Shown here: positions 40,940 to 51,100 of the stretch, one piece after another
Layout of the letters: each line of letters opens with the position of its first letter
Numbering within the stretch: position 1 is the stretch's first letter
Source: Brevundimonas diminuta 3F5N
GTDB taxonomy: Bacteria > Pseudomonadota > Alphaproteobacteria > Caulobacterales > Caulobacteraceae
Assembly (NCBI RefSeq): GCF_900163625.1
Contig: NZ_FUIE01000081.1
Coordinates: forward strand, 1-60,406
DNA length: 60,406 nt
Direction: 5' to 3'
Program-made: the position numbers and the translations under genes
The notes under the pieces: model-generated
Database searches by the model: none
The model's input: only the letters and a program-made list of their open reading frames with translations
Told to the model about the DNA's origin: nothing

Positions 40940-41613
40940 CAGGCCGGAGCCTTTTCAGCGACGGGCTCCGAGTTCGGCAGCTTCTTGATCTTCTTGGCGG
41001 CCGAACCGTCATACAGCGCCGGGTCCGTCAGGACGCGAGCGCCGCCCTCAGGCGCGGCGTTGTGACGGCCGACATAGCTGCCGGCCTTCGGCGTCTTGCC
41101 GGCGGCGAAGTCGTCGATGATCTGGGCCATGTTCTCAGGCGTCAGGTCTTCGTAATAGAGGTCGTTGATCTGGGCCATCGGCGCGTTCGAGCAGGCGCCC
41201 AGACACTCGACTTCCTGCCAGGTGAAGCGGCCGTCAGCCGACAGCTCGTCCTTGGGCCCGATCTTCTCGCGGCAGACGCGCATCAAATCGTTAGAACCGC
41301 GCAGCATGCACTGCGTCGTACCGCACACCTGGATCAGGGCGGCCTTACCGACCGGCGTCAGTTGGAACATGGTGTAGAAGGTCGCGACCTCCAGCACCCG
41401 GATATAGGCCATGCCCAGCAGCTCGCCGACAGCGCGCAGCGAGGGCTCGGACACCCAACCTTCCTGCTTCTGAACCAGCCACAGGATCGGGATCACCGCC
41501 GACTGGCGACGCGATTCCGGGTACTTTTTGATCCACCACTCGGCCTTGGCCATGGTGTCCTTCGAGAACTCGAAAGACGCCGGCTGTTCCTTGGCGAGAC
41601 GACGAACGCTCAT
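40939..41613 (-). CDS. nuoE: NADH-quinone oxidoreductase subunit E
   Basis: A 224-residue thioredoxin-fold subunit with the N1a 2Fe-2S cluster. The ligand motifs are [11 protein letters not shown] and CLGACSNAP. The C-terminal 50 residues form an Ala/Lys/Pro-rich tail beyond the E. coli NuoE core, usual in alphaproteobacteria. The ATG overlaps the nuoD stop (ATGA). Confidence 0.97.
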   Translation of the reverse strand: MSVRRLAKEQPASFEFSKDTMAKAEWWIKKYPESRRQSAVIPILWLVQKQEGWVSEPSLRAVGELLGMAYIRVLEVATFYTMFQLTPVGKAALIQVCGTTQCMLRGSNDLMRVCREKIGPKDELSADGRFTWQEVECLGACSNAPMAQINDLYYEDLTPENMAQIIDDFAAGKTPKAGSYVGRHNAAPEGGARVLTDPALYDGSAAKKIKKLPNSEPVAEKAPA

Positions 41614-42881
41614 CGGTCCACTTCTCCGAACACCATGTCGAGCGAGCCGAGGATGGCGGACACGTCCGCCAGCATGTGGCCGCGGTTCATCCAGTCCATC
41701 GCCTGCAGGTGACGGAAGCCGGGGGCCGACAGCTTGACGCGGTAAGGTTTGTTGGTGCCGTCCGACACCAGATAGACGCCGAACTCGCCCTTGGGCGCTT
41801 CGACGGCCGCATAGACCTCGCCTTCCGGGGTGCGGAAGCCTTCGGTGTAGAGCTTGAAGTGATGGATCAGCGCTTCCATCGAACGCTTCATCTCACCACG
41901 ACGCGGCGGGGCGATCTTGTGGTCCTCGGTCAGGACCGGCTCGCCGGGGCAGTTCCGCAGCTTGTGGATGCACTGCTCCATGATCCGCACCGACTGGCGC
42001 ATCTCTTCGACGCGGCACAGGTAGCGGTCCCAGCAGTCGCCGTTCTTGCCGACGACGATGTCGAACTCCATGTCGGCGTAGCAGTCGTACGGCTGAGCCT
42101 TGCGCAGATCCCAGGCGATGTCCGAACCGCGCAGCATGACGCCCGAGAAGCCCCAGGCCAGGGCGTTTTCCTTGGACACCACGCCGATGTCGACGTTGCG
42201 CTGCTTGAAGATGCGGTTCTCGGTGACCAGGCTTTCGATGTCGTTCAGCGCTGCCGGGAACTCGGCGCACCAGCGGCCGATGTCGTCGATCAGCTCGGGC
42301 GTCAGGTCCTGGTGGACGCCGCCCGGACGGAAGTAGTTGGCATGCAGACGCGCGCCGCAGGCCCGCTCGTAGAAGACCATCAGCTTCTCGCGCTCTTCAT
42401 GGCCCCACAGCGGCGGGGTCAGGGCGCCCACGTCCATGGCCTGCATGGTCGCGTTCAGAAGGTGGTTCAGGATGCGGCCCATCTCCGAGTACAGGACCCG
42501 GATCAGTTGGCCGCGATACGGCACGTCCAGCTCCAGCAGGCGCTCGATGGCCAAGCAGAAGGCGTGCTCCTGGTTCATCGGCGAGACGTAGTCCAGTCGG
42601 TCCAGGTAGGGGATGTTCTGGAGGTAGGTGCGCGCCTCCATCAGCTTCTCGGTGCCGCGGTGCAGCAGGCCGATGTGCGGATCAACGCGCGTGACCAGCT
42701 CGCCGTCCAGCTCCAGCACCAGACGCAGCACGCCGTGCGCGGCCGGGTGCTGCGGGCCGAAGTTGATGGTGAACTTGCGGTCGTCCATCGCCCGCGCGTG
42801 CGGGGTCAGACCGTCTTCATAGTCCTCGAATGGGTCGATGGCCGCACCGAGCGGCGCGGGCATGTTCTTGACGTCGGCCAT
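41610..42881 (-). CDS. nuoD: NADH-quinone oxidoreductase subunit D
   Basis: A 423-residue 49-kDa-type subunit lining the quinone pocket, related to NiFe hydrogenase large subunits. [21 protein letters not shown] (parts) contains the conserved His near the quinone, and [24 protein letters not shown] follows (parts). It is separate from NuoC, unlike the E. coli NuoCD fusion. It starts with a one-base overlap to nuoC (TAATG). Confidence 0.98.
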   Translation of the reverse strand: MADVKNMPAPLGAAIDPFEDYEDGLTPHARAMDDRKFTINFGPQHPAAHGVLRLVLELDGELVTRVDPHIGLLHRGTEKLMEARTYLQNIPYLDRLDYVSPMNQEHAFCLAIERLLELDVPYRGQLIRVLYSEMGRILNHLLNATMQAMDVGALTPPLWGHEEREKLMVFYERACGARLHANYFRPGGVHQDLTPELIDDIGRWCAEFPAALNDIESLVTENRIFKQRNVDIGVVSKENALAWGFSGVMLRGSDIAWDLRKAQPYDCYADMEFDIVVGKNGDCWDRYLCRVEEMRQSVRIMEQCIHKLRNCPGEPVLTEDHKIAPPRRGEMKRSMEALIHHFKLYTEGFRTPEGEVYAAVEAPKGEFGVYLVSDGTNKPYRVKLSAPGFRHLQAMDWMNRGHMLADVSAILGSLDMVFGEVDR

Positions 42882-43504
42882 TACTGCGCTCCCGCCTTTT
42901 CATCGCCCGGCAGGACGGTCGGATAATCGGCGCCTTCCCATGGAGACAGGAAGTCGAAGTTGCGGAATTCCTGAGTCAGCTTCACCGGCTCATAGACCAC
43001 GCGCTTCTGCTCTTCGTCGTAGCGGACCTCGACATAGCCCGTCATCGGGAAGTCCTTGCGCAGCGGGTGCCCCTGGAAACCGTAGTCGGTCAGAATACGG
43101 CGCATGTCCGGGTGATCCGAGAAGATCATGCCGTACATGTCGAAGGCTTCACGCTCGAACCAGCCGGCCGACGGATAGACCGCGCTCACGCTGGGGACGG
43201 GCTTCACTTCATCGGTCGACACCTTGACGCGAACGCGCGCGGCGCGCGTCAGGGACAGCAGGTGATAGACCACCTCGAACCGCTCGGCGCGGTCGGGATA
43301 GTCAGCGCCGCAGACGTCCATGCACTGCTGGAAGCCGAACTGATCGCGCAGGGCGGTCATGACGGCGACGATGTTCTCGCGCGGGGCGATCAGGGTCAGC
43401 TCGCCATAGGCGACAACGGCCTCGACGCCGAGCGCCGCGACCATTTCCGTGCCCAGAGGCGTAAGGGCGGATTCGCGCTCCGCGACGCGCACCAGTTCGC
43501 TCAT
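42881..43504 (-). CDS. nuoC: NADH-quinone oxidoreductase subunit C
   Basis: A 207-residue 30-kDa-type subunit. Conserved parts are [23 protein letters not shown] (parts), [22 protein letters not shown] (parts) and [19 protein letters not shown]. The ATG at 43504 overlaps the nuoB stop (ATGA). A longer open frame through nuoB is a shadow. Confidence 0.97.
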   Translation of the reverse strand: MSELVRVAERESALTPLGTEMVAALGVEAVVAYGELTLIAPRENIVAVMTALRDQFGFQQCMDVCGADYPDRAERFEVVYHLLSLTRAARVRVKVSTDEVKPVPSVSAVYPSAGWFEREAFDMYGMIFSDHPDMRRILTDYGFQGHPLRKDFPMTGYVEVRYDEEQKRVVYEPVKLTQEFRNFDFLSPWEGADYPTVLPGDEKAGAQ

Positions 43505-44079
43505 CGCTCGATGGTCCCCGTACGGCGGATCTTCTTCTGCAGCTGCAGGATGCCGTAAAGCAGGGCCTCGGCGGTCGGCGGGCAGCCCGGAACATAGACG
43601 TCCACCGGCACCACGCGATCGCAGCCGCGCACGACGCTGTAGCTGTAGTGGTAATAGCCGCCGCCGTTGGCGCACGAACCCATCGAGATGACGTAGCGCG
43701 GGTCCGGCATCTGGTCGTAGACCTTGCGCAGGGCCGGAGCCATCTTGTTGGTCAGGGTGCCGGCGACGATCATCAGATCCGACTGGCGCGGCGAACCACG
43801 CGGCGCGGTGCCGAAACGCTCCAGGTCGAAGCGCGGCATCGACAGGTGGATCATCTCGACGGCGCAGCAGGCCAGGCCGAACGACATCCACATCAGCGAA
43901 CCCGTGCGGGCCCAGGTGATGACGTCATCCAGCGAAGTCGTCAGGAAGCCGCGCTCGCCCAGCTCGGTGTTTACCGACTCGAAGAACTTGTCGTGAATCT
44001 TGGGATCATAGCCCTCGACGGTCGAACGCGCAGCCGAGCCGGCGGGGACCAGGGGGCTAGAGGGGGCGATTACTGCCAT
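43501..44079 (-). CDS. nuoB: NADH-quinone oxidoreductase subunit B
   Basis: A 192-residue PSST subunit holding cluster N2, the last cluster before quinone. Ligands are the tandem Cys pair in LACCAVEM, the Cys in [16 protein letters not shown] and that in [15 protein letters not shown]. The ATG at 44079 overlaps the last ten bases of nuoA. The first about 35 residues are a variable extension, as in other alphaproteobacteria. Confidence 0.98.
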   Translation of the reverse strand: MAVIAPSSPLVPAGSAARSTVEGYDPKIHDKFFESVNTELGERGFLTTSLDDVITWARTGSLMWMSFGLACCAVEMIHLSMPRFDLERFGTAPRGSPRQSDLMIVAGTLTNKMAPALRKVYDQMPDPRYVISMGSCANGGGYYHYSYSVVRGCDRVVPVDVYVPGCPPTAEALLYGILQLQKKIRRTGTIER

Positions 44080-44447
44080 TCCAGGGCTCCCTTCTTCCAT
44101 TCGTAGATGAAGCCGACCGTCAGGACGCCGAGGAAGACCATCATCGACCAGAAGGCGAACACCATGCCGCCGTGCGACAGGTCGAACATCGACACCGCCC
44201 ACGGGAACAAGAAGGCGATTTCCAAGTCGAAGATGATGAAGAGGATCGACACCAGATAGAAGCGCACGTCGAACTTCATGCGCGCGTCGTCAAAGGCGTT
44301 GAAGCCGCACTCATAAGCCGAGAGCTTCTCGGTATCGGGGTTCTTGGGGGCCAACGCCCAGGCCGCCAGCATGAAGCCGGCGCCGAGCACGATGGCGATG
44401 CCCAGGAAAACGACGATCGGAAGATATTCTAGAAGAAATTCGTTCAT
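44070..44447 (-). CDS. nuoA: NADH-quinone oxidoreductase subunit A
   Basis: A 125-residue three-helix membrane subunit. [28 protein letters not shown] (parts) contains the conserved Cys and acidic loop near the quinone site. It is the first gene of the complex I cluster. GAGG lies 8 bases before the ATG, and a good sigma-70-type promoter lies about 45 bases upstream. Confidence 0.97.
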   Translation of the reverse strand: MNEFLLEYLPIVVFLGIAIVLGAGFMLAAWALAPKNPDTEKLSAYECGFNAFDDARMKFDVRFYLVSILFIIFDLEIAFLFPWAVSMFDLSHGGMVFAFWSMMVFLGVLTVGFIYEWKKGALEWQ

Positions 44448-44491
44448 TCGAGCTGCCTCGCCCGCCGGGAGGTAGGGGGCGGATTCGGGGC

Positions 44492-44520
44492 TTCTTAGAC
44501 CCAACCTCGCCAGGGTTCAA
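44492..44520 (-). promoter_or_regulatory. Candidate promoter of the nuo cluster
   Basis: On the minus strand TTGAAC (44515-44520) and TAAGAA (44492-44497) are separated by exactly 17 bases. The start of transcription would lie near 44485, giving a leader of about 40 bases with GAGG before nuoA. A perfect palindrome is centred about 68 bases upstream of that start. Confidence 0.55.
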
Positions 44521-44545
44521 ACCCATGTCGGCAAAGGTTTTTTAT

Positions 44546-44560
44546 TGCGAACCGTTCGCA
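44546..44560. promoter_or_regulatory. Perfect 15-bp palindrome upstream of nuoA, flanked by T-runs
   Basis: TGCGAAC-C-GTTCGCA is a perfect 7-1-7 inverted repeat with GGTTTTTTAT on one side and GTTTTTTGGG on the other (plus strand). Its place upstream of the nuo -35 hexamer suits an activator or shared operator for nuoA and the divergent AbgT gene. Read as RNA on the plus strand it could also act as a terminator, but no plus-strand gene precedes it. Confidence 0.5.
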
Positions 44561-44656
44561 GTTTTTTGGGCGATTTGCCGCAGGCCGCGCGATTGCCTCT
44601 TATGCCGCTGATCCGCGAAATGCGTCGTCGCCTCCAACATAGCCGAGAGCTTGCGT

Positions 44657-46273
44657 ATGAACCTGGCCGCCCGCCTGCTGAACTCAATCGAACGCATCGG
44701 CAATAGGCTGCCAGATCCCGTCTTCCTATTCCTATGGCTGATCCTCGGCCTCGTGGCCCTCAGCCTGGTCGGCGCAGGGCTGGGCTGGTCGGCGGTCAAC
44801 CCGGTGACGGGCGAGGTGCTGCAGGCGCAGAGCCTTCTTTCCCCCGCCAATCTCGAACGGCTGTTCATCGGCATGCCGCGCACCCTGGCCGACTTCCCGC
44901 CGCTGGGGATCGTCATCACCATCATCTACGGCGCGTCGGTGGCCGAACGAACAGGCCTGTTCTCGACGGCGATCCGCGGCGCCCTGCTGAACGCCCCGCG
45001 CTTCATCCTGACGCCCATCGTGGTGGTGACGGGCATGGTGTCCCACCACGCCTCGGACGCCTCCTATGTCGTGGTGATTCCGCTGGCCGCCGTGATCTTC
45101 GCTGCGGCGGGTCGCCACCCGCTGGCCGGTCTGGCCGCCGGCTTCGCCGCCGTCTCGGGCGGATACGCGGGCAATCTGTTCCCCGGCGCGAGCGACGCCC
45201 TGATCCTGGGCATCACCGAGCCCGCCGCCCACCTGATCGATCCATCCTACGCCGTCAGCATCGCCGGCAACTGGTTCTTCATCGTCGGGGTGGTGTTCGT
45301 CTTCACCCCCATCGTCTGGTTCCTGACCGACCGAGTGATCGAGCCGCGCCTGGGCGCCTGGATTCCGCATAACGCCGCCCCGATCGCCGCCGAGGAGAAG
45401 ACGCCCCTCACCGCCGCCGAAAAGCGCGGCCTGGCGTGGGCGGGCCTGACCATCCTGGCCATGATCGCCGTCTGGGCGACCGTGACCTTCCTGCCCGGCT
45501 CGCCCTTCGTCGACGCCGACGCCGAACCGGCGCAACGCTACAACCCCCTGTATCGCTCTCTGGTCGCCTTCTTCGCCCTGACCTTCTTCATGGCGGGCGC
45601 AGCCTTCGGTGCGGGCTCCGGCTCGATCAAGACCCACCACGACCTGGTGCGGATGATGCGCGAGGGGATCAGCCAGCTGGCCCCCTACATCGTCCTGGCC
45701 TTCTTCGCCGCCCACTTCGTCGCCATGTTCAACTGGTCCGGCCTGGGGCCCATCCTGGCGGTCAACGCCGCCGCTTCCCTTCGCGAACTGGCCCTGCCGA
45801 CGCCGCTGCTGCTGATCGTGGTGGTGCTGGTGTCCTGCATCTTCGACCTGTTCATCGGCTCGGCCTCGGCCAAGTGGTCGGCCCTGGCGCCGATCGTGGT
45901 GCCCATGTTCATGCTGCTGGGCATCAGCCCCGAGATGACGACCGCCGCCTATCGCATGGGTGATTCCGTCACCAACATCGCCACGCCGCTGATGAGCTAC
46001 TTCCCGCTGATCCTGACCTTCGCCCAGCGCTGGGATCCGAAGTTCGGCCTGGGCTCGCTGATGGCGACCATGCTGCCCTATGCAGGGGCCTTCCTGATCG
46101 CGGGGCTGATCATGGTGGCGTCCTGGGTGGCGCTGGACCTGCCGCTGGGGCCGGGCGTAGGCGTGCACTACGAACCGCCCCCGCCCGCCACGGCCTCGCA
46201 ACTGCCGGCGGACGGCGGAATCGCCGGTCCCGCAGCCCCGCCGCAGGCCGCTGCGGCGCCCTCTGCGCGATGA
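44657..46273 (+). CDS. AbgT family transporter
   Basis: A 538-residue membrane protein with about 12 hydrophobic segments. NRLPDPVFLFLWLILGLVALS at the start, GAGSGSIKTHHDLVRMMREG in the middle and the segment around NWSGLGPILAVNAA match the AbgT family (p-aminobenzoyl-glutamate transporters, some of which export sulphonamides). The C-terminal about 35 residues are an Ala/Pro-rich tail. An in-frame TTG at 44651 is possible, but ATG at 44657 is likelier. It is monocistronic and divergent from nuoA. Confidence 0.9.
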   Translation: MNLAARLLNSIERIGNRLPDPVFLFLWLILGLVALSLVGAGLGWSAVNPVTGEVLQAQSLLSPANLERLFIGMPRTLADFPPLGIVITIIYGASVAERTGLFSTAIRGALLNAPRFILTPIVVVTGMVSHHASDASYVVVIPLAAVIFAAAGRHPLAGLAAGFAAVSGGYAGNLFPGASDALILGITEPAAHLIDPSYAVSIAGNWFFIVGVVFVFTPIVWFLTDRVIEPRLGAWIPHNAAPIAAEEKTPLTAAEKRGLAWAGLTILAMIAVWATVTFLPGSPFVDADAEPAQRYNPLYRSLVAFFALTFFMAGAAFGAGSGSIKTHHDLVRMMREGISQLAPYIVLAFFAAHFVAMFNWSGLGPILAVNAAASLRELALPTPLLLIVVVLVSCIFDLFIGSASAKWSALAPIVVPMFMLLGISPEMTTAAYRMGDSVTNIATPLMSYFPLILTFAQRWDPKFGLGSLMATMLPYAGAFLIAGLIMVASWVALDLPLGPGVGVHYEPPPPATASQLPADGGIAGPAAPPQAAAAPSAR

Positions 46274-46366
46274 TTTGATTTATCCACAGCCGCGTCGCTT
46301 GACGTGCGACGCGGCCCCGCCTAAACGACGCCCCTCGCCGCGGCGCACAGCGCTTCGGATGGGAAC

Positions 46367-46443
46367 GCGGGTGTAGCTCAGTTGGTTAGAGTGCCGGCCT
46401 GTCACGCCGGAGGTCGCGGGTTCGAGCCCCGTCACTCGCGCCA
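46367..46443 (+). tRNA. tRNA-Asp (GTC)
   Basis: A 77-base cloverleaf with a 7-bp acceptor stem (GCGGGTG with CACTCGC, one G-U pair), discriminator G and encoded CCA. The D-arm has AGCTCAGTTGGTTAGAGT, the anticodon stem CCGGC/GCCGG encloses CTGTCAC with anticodon GTC at 46401-46403, and the T-loop is TTCGAGC. All features agree with tRNA-Asp. A long inverted repeat begins within its 3' end. Confidence 0.97.
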
Positions 46444-46472
46444 CTCCTCTCAGGGATCTGAGGGAGTGGCGC
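46438..46472 (+). other. Long inverted repeat fused to the 3' end of tRNA-Asp
   Basis: The last bases of the tRNA plus trailer (GCGCCACTCC, 46438-46447) pair perfectly with GGAGTGGCGC (46463-46472), and inside it CTCAG pairs with CTGAG around GGAT, with one bulged T. The 15-bp stem would compete with the acceptor stem for the CCA end. No T-run follows, so it is not a classic terminator. It may guide 3' processing or be a duplicated tRNA-end remnant. Confidence 0.7.
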
Positions 46473-46559
46473 ACCGCCCTTCCCTCTCCTCTCTCTGAAA
46501 ATCGAGATCGATCACAGGCGCTGCTTTCACGCGCCTGCTTGGCCGTGACCGGCTGTAGA

Positions 46560-46580
46560 CCCTCGGGACAAGCCCGAGGG
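46560..46580 (-). terminator. Hairpin after the glycosyltransferase gene
   Basis: CCCTCGGG/CCCGAGGG, an 8-bp perfect stem with a 5-base loop, lies 16 bases after the glycosyltransferase stop on its strand. A second inverted repeat CAGGCGC/GCGCCTG (46515-46537) follows. There is no U-run, so this could be a dispersed palindromic repeat as well as a transcript end. Nothing else is seen between the tRNA and the glycosyltransferase gene. Confidence 0.45.
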
Positions 46581-46596
46581 CGACAACGGCGGGCGC

Positions 46597-47847
46597 CTAG
46601 TTGATCGGCAGCTTCTCTTGCGGCGTGACGAACGCGGCCTTCCCGGTCAACTCGCCGTAAAGCATGGTCAGGTCCTCGAACACGCGGCTCCAGGCGAACT
46701 GCTCGACCGCCTTGACCCTCGCCGCCTGCCCCAGAGCCTCCACGTCGCGCGCGAACAGGGCCTCGATCGCTTCGGCGTAGTCGACCGGGTCGGCCGAGGC
46801 GGCCAGTTGCCCCACGCTCTCGTCCACCGTCTCGGCGACGCCGCCCGCGTTGACGCCGACCACGGCCCGACCGCAGGCCATGGCCTCCAGCACGATCAGG
46901 CCGAACGGCTCCTTGTCGTTGGCGTGCACGAAGGCGTCGCAGCTGGCGATGATTCGGGCCACGGCGCGCGGATCCTTCTCATAGGGCAAGGAGATGACCC
47001 GATCCTCGGGCGGCATCCCCGCCCCCGCGCCGACCAGAACCAGATGATAGGGCGCGCCCAGGCGCTGCACCGCGTCGATCAGGACGCCGACGTTCTTCTC
47101 CTTGGCCGGACGTCCGGCGAAGCACAGCAGCCGCGCGTCGGCGCCCAGGCCCAGCTTCTTCAACAGCCAGTCGCGATCGCGACGGTCGGGGTGGAAGGTG
47201 TCCACTTCGACGCCCAGCGGACGAATCACAATGTCGCCCACGCCCGCCTCTTCCAGGCGCTGAGCGATGAATCGGCTGGGCGAGACGACCCGATCGAACT
47301 GGGAAAACAACTTGGCCCAGCGCTTCTCGACCGGCTTCTTGGCCCATTCGCCGAAATGCAGCGCCGCCAGCGCCGCCGGGTCCGAGTGGCAGAAACCGAC
47401 AACCGGGCAGCCGACCCTCTGGCCCGCCTCCAGCGCGCCCTGGCCCGGCGTATAGGGATCGCCCGCCTCGATCAGGGCGGGGTTGAGCGACGACACCCAG
47501 GCACCCCAGCGCCGCACCGAGCTGGGCCAGCGATAGCCGTCGCCGAACGGCAGCTTCGGCGCATGAAGACGGACGACGCCGTCCGGCTCCGCCCTGTATC
47601 CCGCGCCCGGCACGACCAGATTATGCACCACGCCCGGCCTATTGGCCTCCAGCCATGTCTTTTTCGACAGCAGATAGCGCTTCACCCCGCCGGAGCGCGG
47701 CGCGAACAGCATGGTGGTGTCGACCAGACGCGGTCGGGAATCAGCGGCGGCGGTCTTCATCGCCCGCAAGGTGTCGGCCACCTCTTCGTCCAGGCCGGGG
47801 AACAGCCTCAGTTCGCTCTCTTGGACGTCGATATGGCTCGCGCTCAT
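46597..47847 (-). CDS. GT4 family glycosyltransferase
   Basis: A 416-residue GT-B-fold glycosyltransferase. The N-terminal half has APRSGGVKRYLLSKKTWL and VGFCHSDPAALAALHFG (acceptor side). The C-terminal half has LCFAGRPAKEKNVGVLIDA and the donor-binding EPFGLIVLEAMACG with the E-x7-E pair (about residues 312-320). The ATG at 47847 with AAGG upstream is chosen over a longer frame. The substrate is unknown. It is divergent from the autotransporter gene, sharing a 300-base upstream region. A role in surface polysaccharide or glycolipid synthesis is likely. Confidence 0.88.
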   Translation of the reverse strand: MSASHIDVQESELRLFPGLDEEVADTLRAMKTAAADSRPRLVDTTMLFAPRSGGVKRYLLSKKTWLEANRPGVVHNLVVPGAGYRAEPDGVVRLHAPKLPFGDGYRWPSSVRRWGAWVSSLNPALIEAGDPYTPGQGALEAGQRVGCPVVGFCHSDPAALAALHFGEWAKKPVEKRWAKLFSQFDRVVSPSRFIAQRLEEAGVGDIVIRPLGVEVDTFHPDRRDRDWLLKKLGLGADARLLCFAGRPAKEKNVGVLIDAVQRLGAPYHLVLVGAGAGMPPEDRVISLPYEKDPRAVARIIASCDAFVHANDKEPFGLIVLEAMACGRAVVGVNAGGVAETVDESVGQLAASADPVDYAEAIEALFARDVEALGQAARVKAVEQFAWSRVFEDLTMLYGELTGKAAFVTPQEKLPIN

Positions 47848-48147
47848 CCGGTGGACCTTCTGCTTGTCGTTCTTCACGCTAACGCTAAAGCTCCGGCTTT
47901 GGATGCGATGGGCCCGGTTAATCTTCACCGTGCTTTTCGGCCCCCTACCGCTTGCAACCGCCGCGCTCAAGAGGCCGTCGCAATCCGGTCGCACGCCGCC
48001 GCTTTTCATCTGCCGTTCAGGTTGATCTCCCTACGGCCGGTCTTGCATTCGCCTCAAATTCGAGAAACTTGGGGCGTGCGGGCGTGGACCCTGATAGGAG
48101 GGTCGCCTTCAATCCTTGCGCGTGCGACCACGAGGGGTTTCTTACGA
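47848..48147. other. 300-base divergent intergenic region
   Basis: It separates the glycosyltransferase and autotransporter genes. No coding sequence is convincing. On the plus strand TTGGGG-N17-TGATAG (48070-48098) is a weak promoter candidate for the autotransporter, and GAGGGG lies ten bases before its ATG. I see no clear repressor palindrome or repeat. Confidence 0.5.
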
Positions 48148-51100
48148 ATGCGTATCTTGCTCGCGAGCGCTGTTGCGATCGCTCCCCTGCTGGTCGCTTC
48201 CGGCGTTCAGGCTGAACAGGTCATCTCCAACGGGCGGACAACGCCCATCAGCACCGCGACCGCCAACAACGGCGCTCCCGACGACGTTCGGCTCGCCAAC
48301 GGCGGCTCGATCACCGTGACCTCCGGCGCCGCCGTGACGCTGGATTCCAGCAATGACGTGAAGCTGGACGCCGGCTCCAAGATCGACATGCTCAAGGCCG
48401 CCGACGGCGCCACGGGCGTCCTGGTCAACGGCGGCAACACCGGCGACGTCACCATCGGCGGCGCCATCAACATCACCGACTCCATCGAGGAGTATAAGGA
48501 CGACGACAAGGACGGCGACCTGGACGGCCCGTTCGCCGACGGCACGAACCGTCACGGCGTCCGCGTCGCCGGCTCGGCGCCGCTGGTCGGAAACATTCGC
48601 ATCGAATCGTCCGGCTCGATCAAGGTCGAAGGCAATAACTCGTCGGGCCTGACCGTCGAGGCCCCGCTGACAGGCAACCTCTTCAGCCAGGGTCAGATCA
48701 GCGCCATCGGCAACAACACCTATGGCATCCGCACGACCGGTGACATCACCGGCGACGTCACCATCCTGGGCGGCGTGACCGCCGTCGGTGAGAACGCAGT
48801 CGGCGTCGCCGTCGATGGCGCGGTCGATGGCGCGATCAAGATTCAAGGCGCAGTCACCAGCACCGGCTATCGCTACACGACGGCCCCGCCGAGCAAGCCT
48901 ACGACGGGCGAACCTCGCGAGGGCGTGACCTACCTCGAGAACCTGGACGCCGACGATCTGCTGCAGGGCGGCCCGGCTGTTCGCATCGCAGGCGATGTCG
49001 CCAAGGGCGTGCTGTTCGACACTGCGCCGTCTTATGGATCTGGCGGGATCGAGGGAGACGACGACGGCGACGGCGTCAAGAACGGCGACGAGGACGACGA
49101 CGGCGACGGCAAGAAGAACCGCGAGGACGACGACCGCGACGGCGACGGCATTCCCGACGCCCAGGAAACGACCGCCGCTATCCGTTCGTTCGGCGGCGCT
49201 CCGGCTTTGCTGGTGGGTTCGACCGACCAGGCGATCACGCTCGGCGCCGTCGGAACCGGCGACGACGCCTACGCCCTCGTCAATCGCGGATCCATCGAAG
49301 CCGCCGGCGTCTACAAGAACATCGACGCCAGCGCGGTCCAGATCGGCGGCACGGGCCAGTCGGTCAGCCTGACCGGCGGTCTTCGCAACCAGGGCACGAT
49401 CACCGCCACGGCGAACACGGGCGACAGCACCGGCATCCTGGTCGGCGCGGGCGCGACGGTTCCCAGCATCGTCAACTCCGGCACGATTCAGAGCGTCTCG
49501 GCGGGTTCCGAGGCCAATGTGGCCACGGGCGTGCTGATCACTCAGGGCGCCAACGTCTCTTCGCTCAGCAACTCTGGCACCCTGTCGGCGGGCGTGAACG
49601 GCTCCAAGAGCGACGCCGTCGCCCTGCGCGATGAATCGGGCACGCTGACCTCGATCAACAACACCGGCAGAATCCTGGCCGTCGCCAACGCCGAAAAGGA
49701 CGTGGCCCAGACCGGGTCGGCCATCGCCGTGGACGTCAGCGCCAACAGCACCGGCGTCACCCTGGTCCAGGACGGCGTCGTCATCCCCGACCACAAGCTG
49801 CCCGACGCCGACAAGGACGGCGTGCCCGACGCCAATGAACCCGCCATCCGCGGCGACATCCGCCTGGGCTCGGGCGCCGATGTGCTGGACATCCGCAACG
49901 GCACGGTAAACGGCGACATCTCCTTCGGAACCGGCGCGGACCGCCTTTCCATCAGCGGCGGCGCCGTGGTGACCGGCAAGCTGTCCAACGGCGACGGCCA
50001 GCTGGACATCGACGTCTCCAAGGGCACGCTGGACGCCCGCCATACGGGTCAGCTTCAGGTCAGCGACCTGAACGTCGGCGCGGACGGCAACCTGATCGTG
50101 ACCTTGGACCCCGCCAATGGCGCGTCCGGCGGCTTCAAGGTCAGCGGCAGCGCCGATCTGGCCGACGGCGCGGGCCTGGGCGTGCGCTTCAACTCCCTGA
50201 TCCAGGATCCGACCTCCTTCACCATCATCGAGGCGGGCGACCTGAACGTCGGCGCCATCGACCAGGATCTGCTGCAGTCCAACTCGCCCTACGCCTTCGT
50301 GGTCAACGCCAACGTCGACGAAGCCGGCGGCAAGCTGACGGTCGACGCCCGCCGCCGCACGGCGGAAGAGGCCGGCATGATCAAGGCCGAGGCCGCCGCC
50401 TATGACGTGCTCTACGCCGGTCTGGCCGACAATGAGCTGATCCGCGCGGCCATGCTGAACCAGACGGACCGCGACGGCTTCTTCAACATCTATCAGCAAC
50501 TGCTGCCCGACCACTCGGGCGGTCCGCTGCTGTCGCTGGCCAGCGGCGTCGACGCCGTGACCCGCGCCCTGACCGGCCGCAACGCCGCCGCGGCGCCGGG
50601 CGAGACCAGCGCCTGGGTGCAGGAGATCAACTTCTACGCCGACAAGGACAAGACCGACACCTACGGCTTCCGTTCGGAAGGCTTCGGCCTGGCGGGCGGC
50701 GTCGAGCGCGGCACCAACATGGGCGCCTTCGGCCTGACGGCGGCCTTCACCTCGTCGGATCTGGAAGACCCGGAAGCGGCGGCTGAGGAAGTGCTGTCGG
50801 CCAATCTGCTGGAGCTGGGCCTCTACTGGCGCGCTCAAGGCCAGTACTGGACGACCTGGGCGCGCGCAGCGGGCGGTTACGCCTCCTTCAGCGCCACCCG
50901 CAAGCTGGTCGCCGACGGCATCAATCTGAAGAACGAATCCGACTGGCACGGCTTCACCTTGGCCGCCGCCGGGGGCGCATCGTACGAACGCCACTTCGGT
51001 CGCCTGAGCATCCGTCCCGAGGCCTATGTCGAATACTTCTCGCTGAGCGAAGACGCCCGCACCGAACGCGGCGGCGGCGACGGCTTCGACCTCGACATCG

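Noticed and set aside
44546..44570. Palindrome plus T6 as an intrinsic terminator
   Set aside because: On the strand where the T-run follows, no gene lies upstream; an operator is at least as likely.
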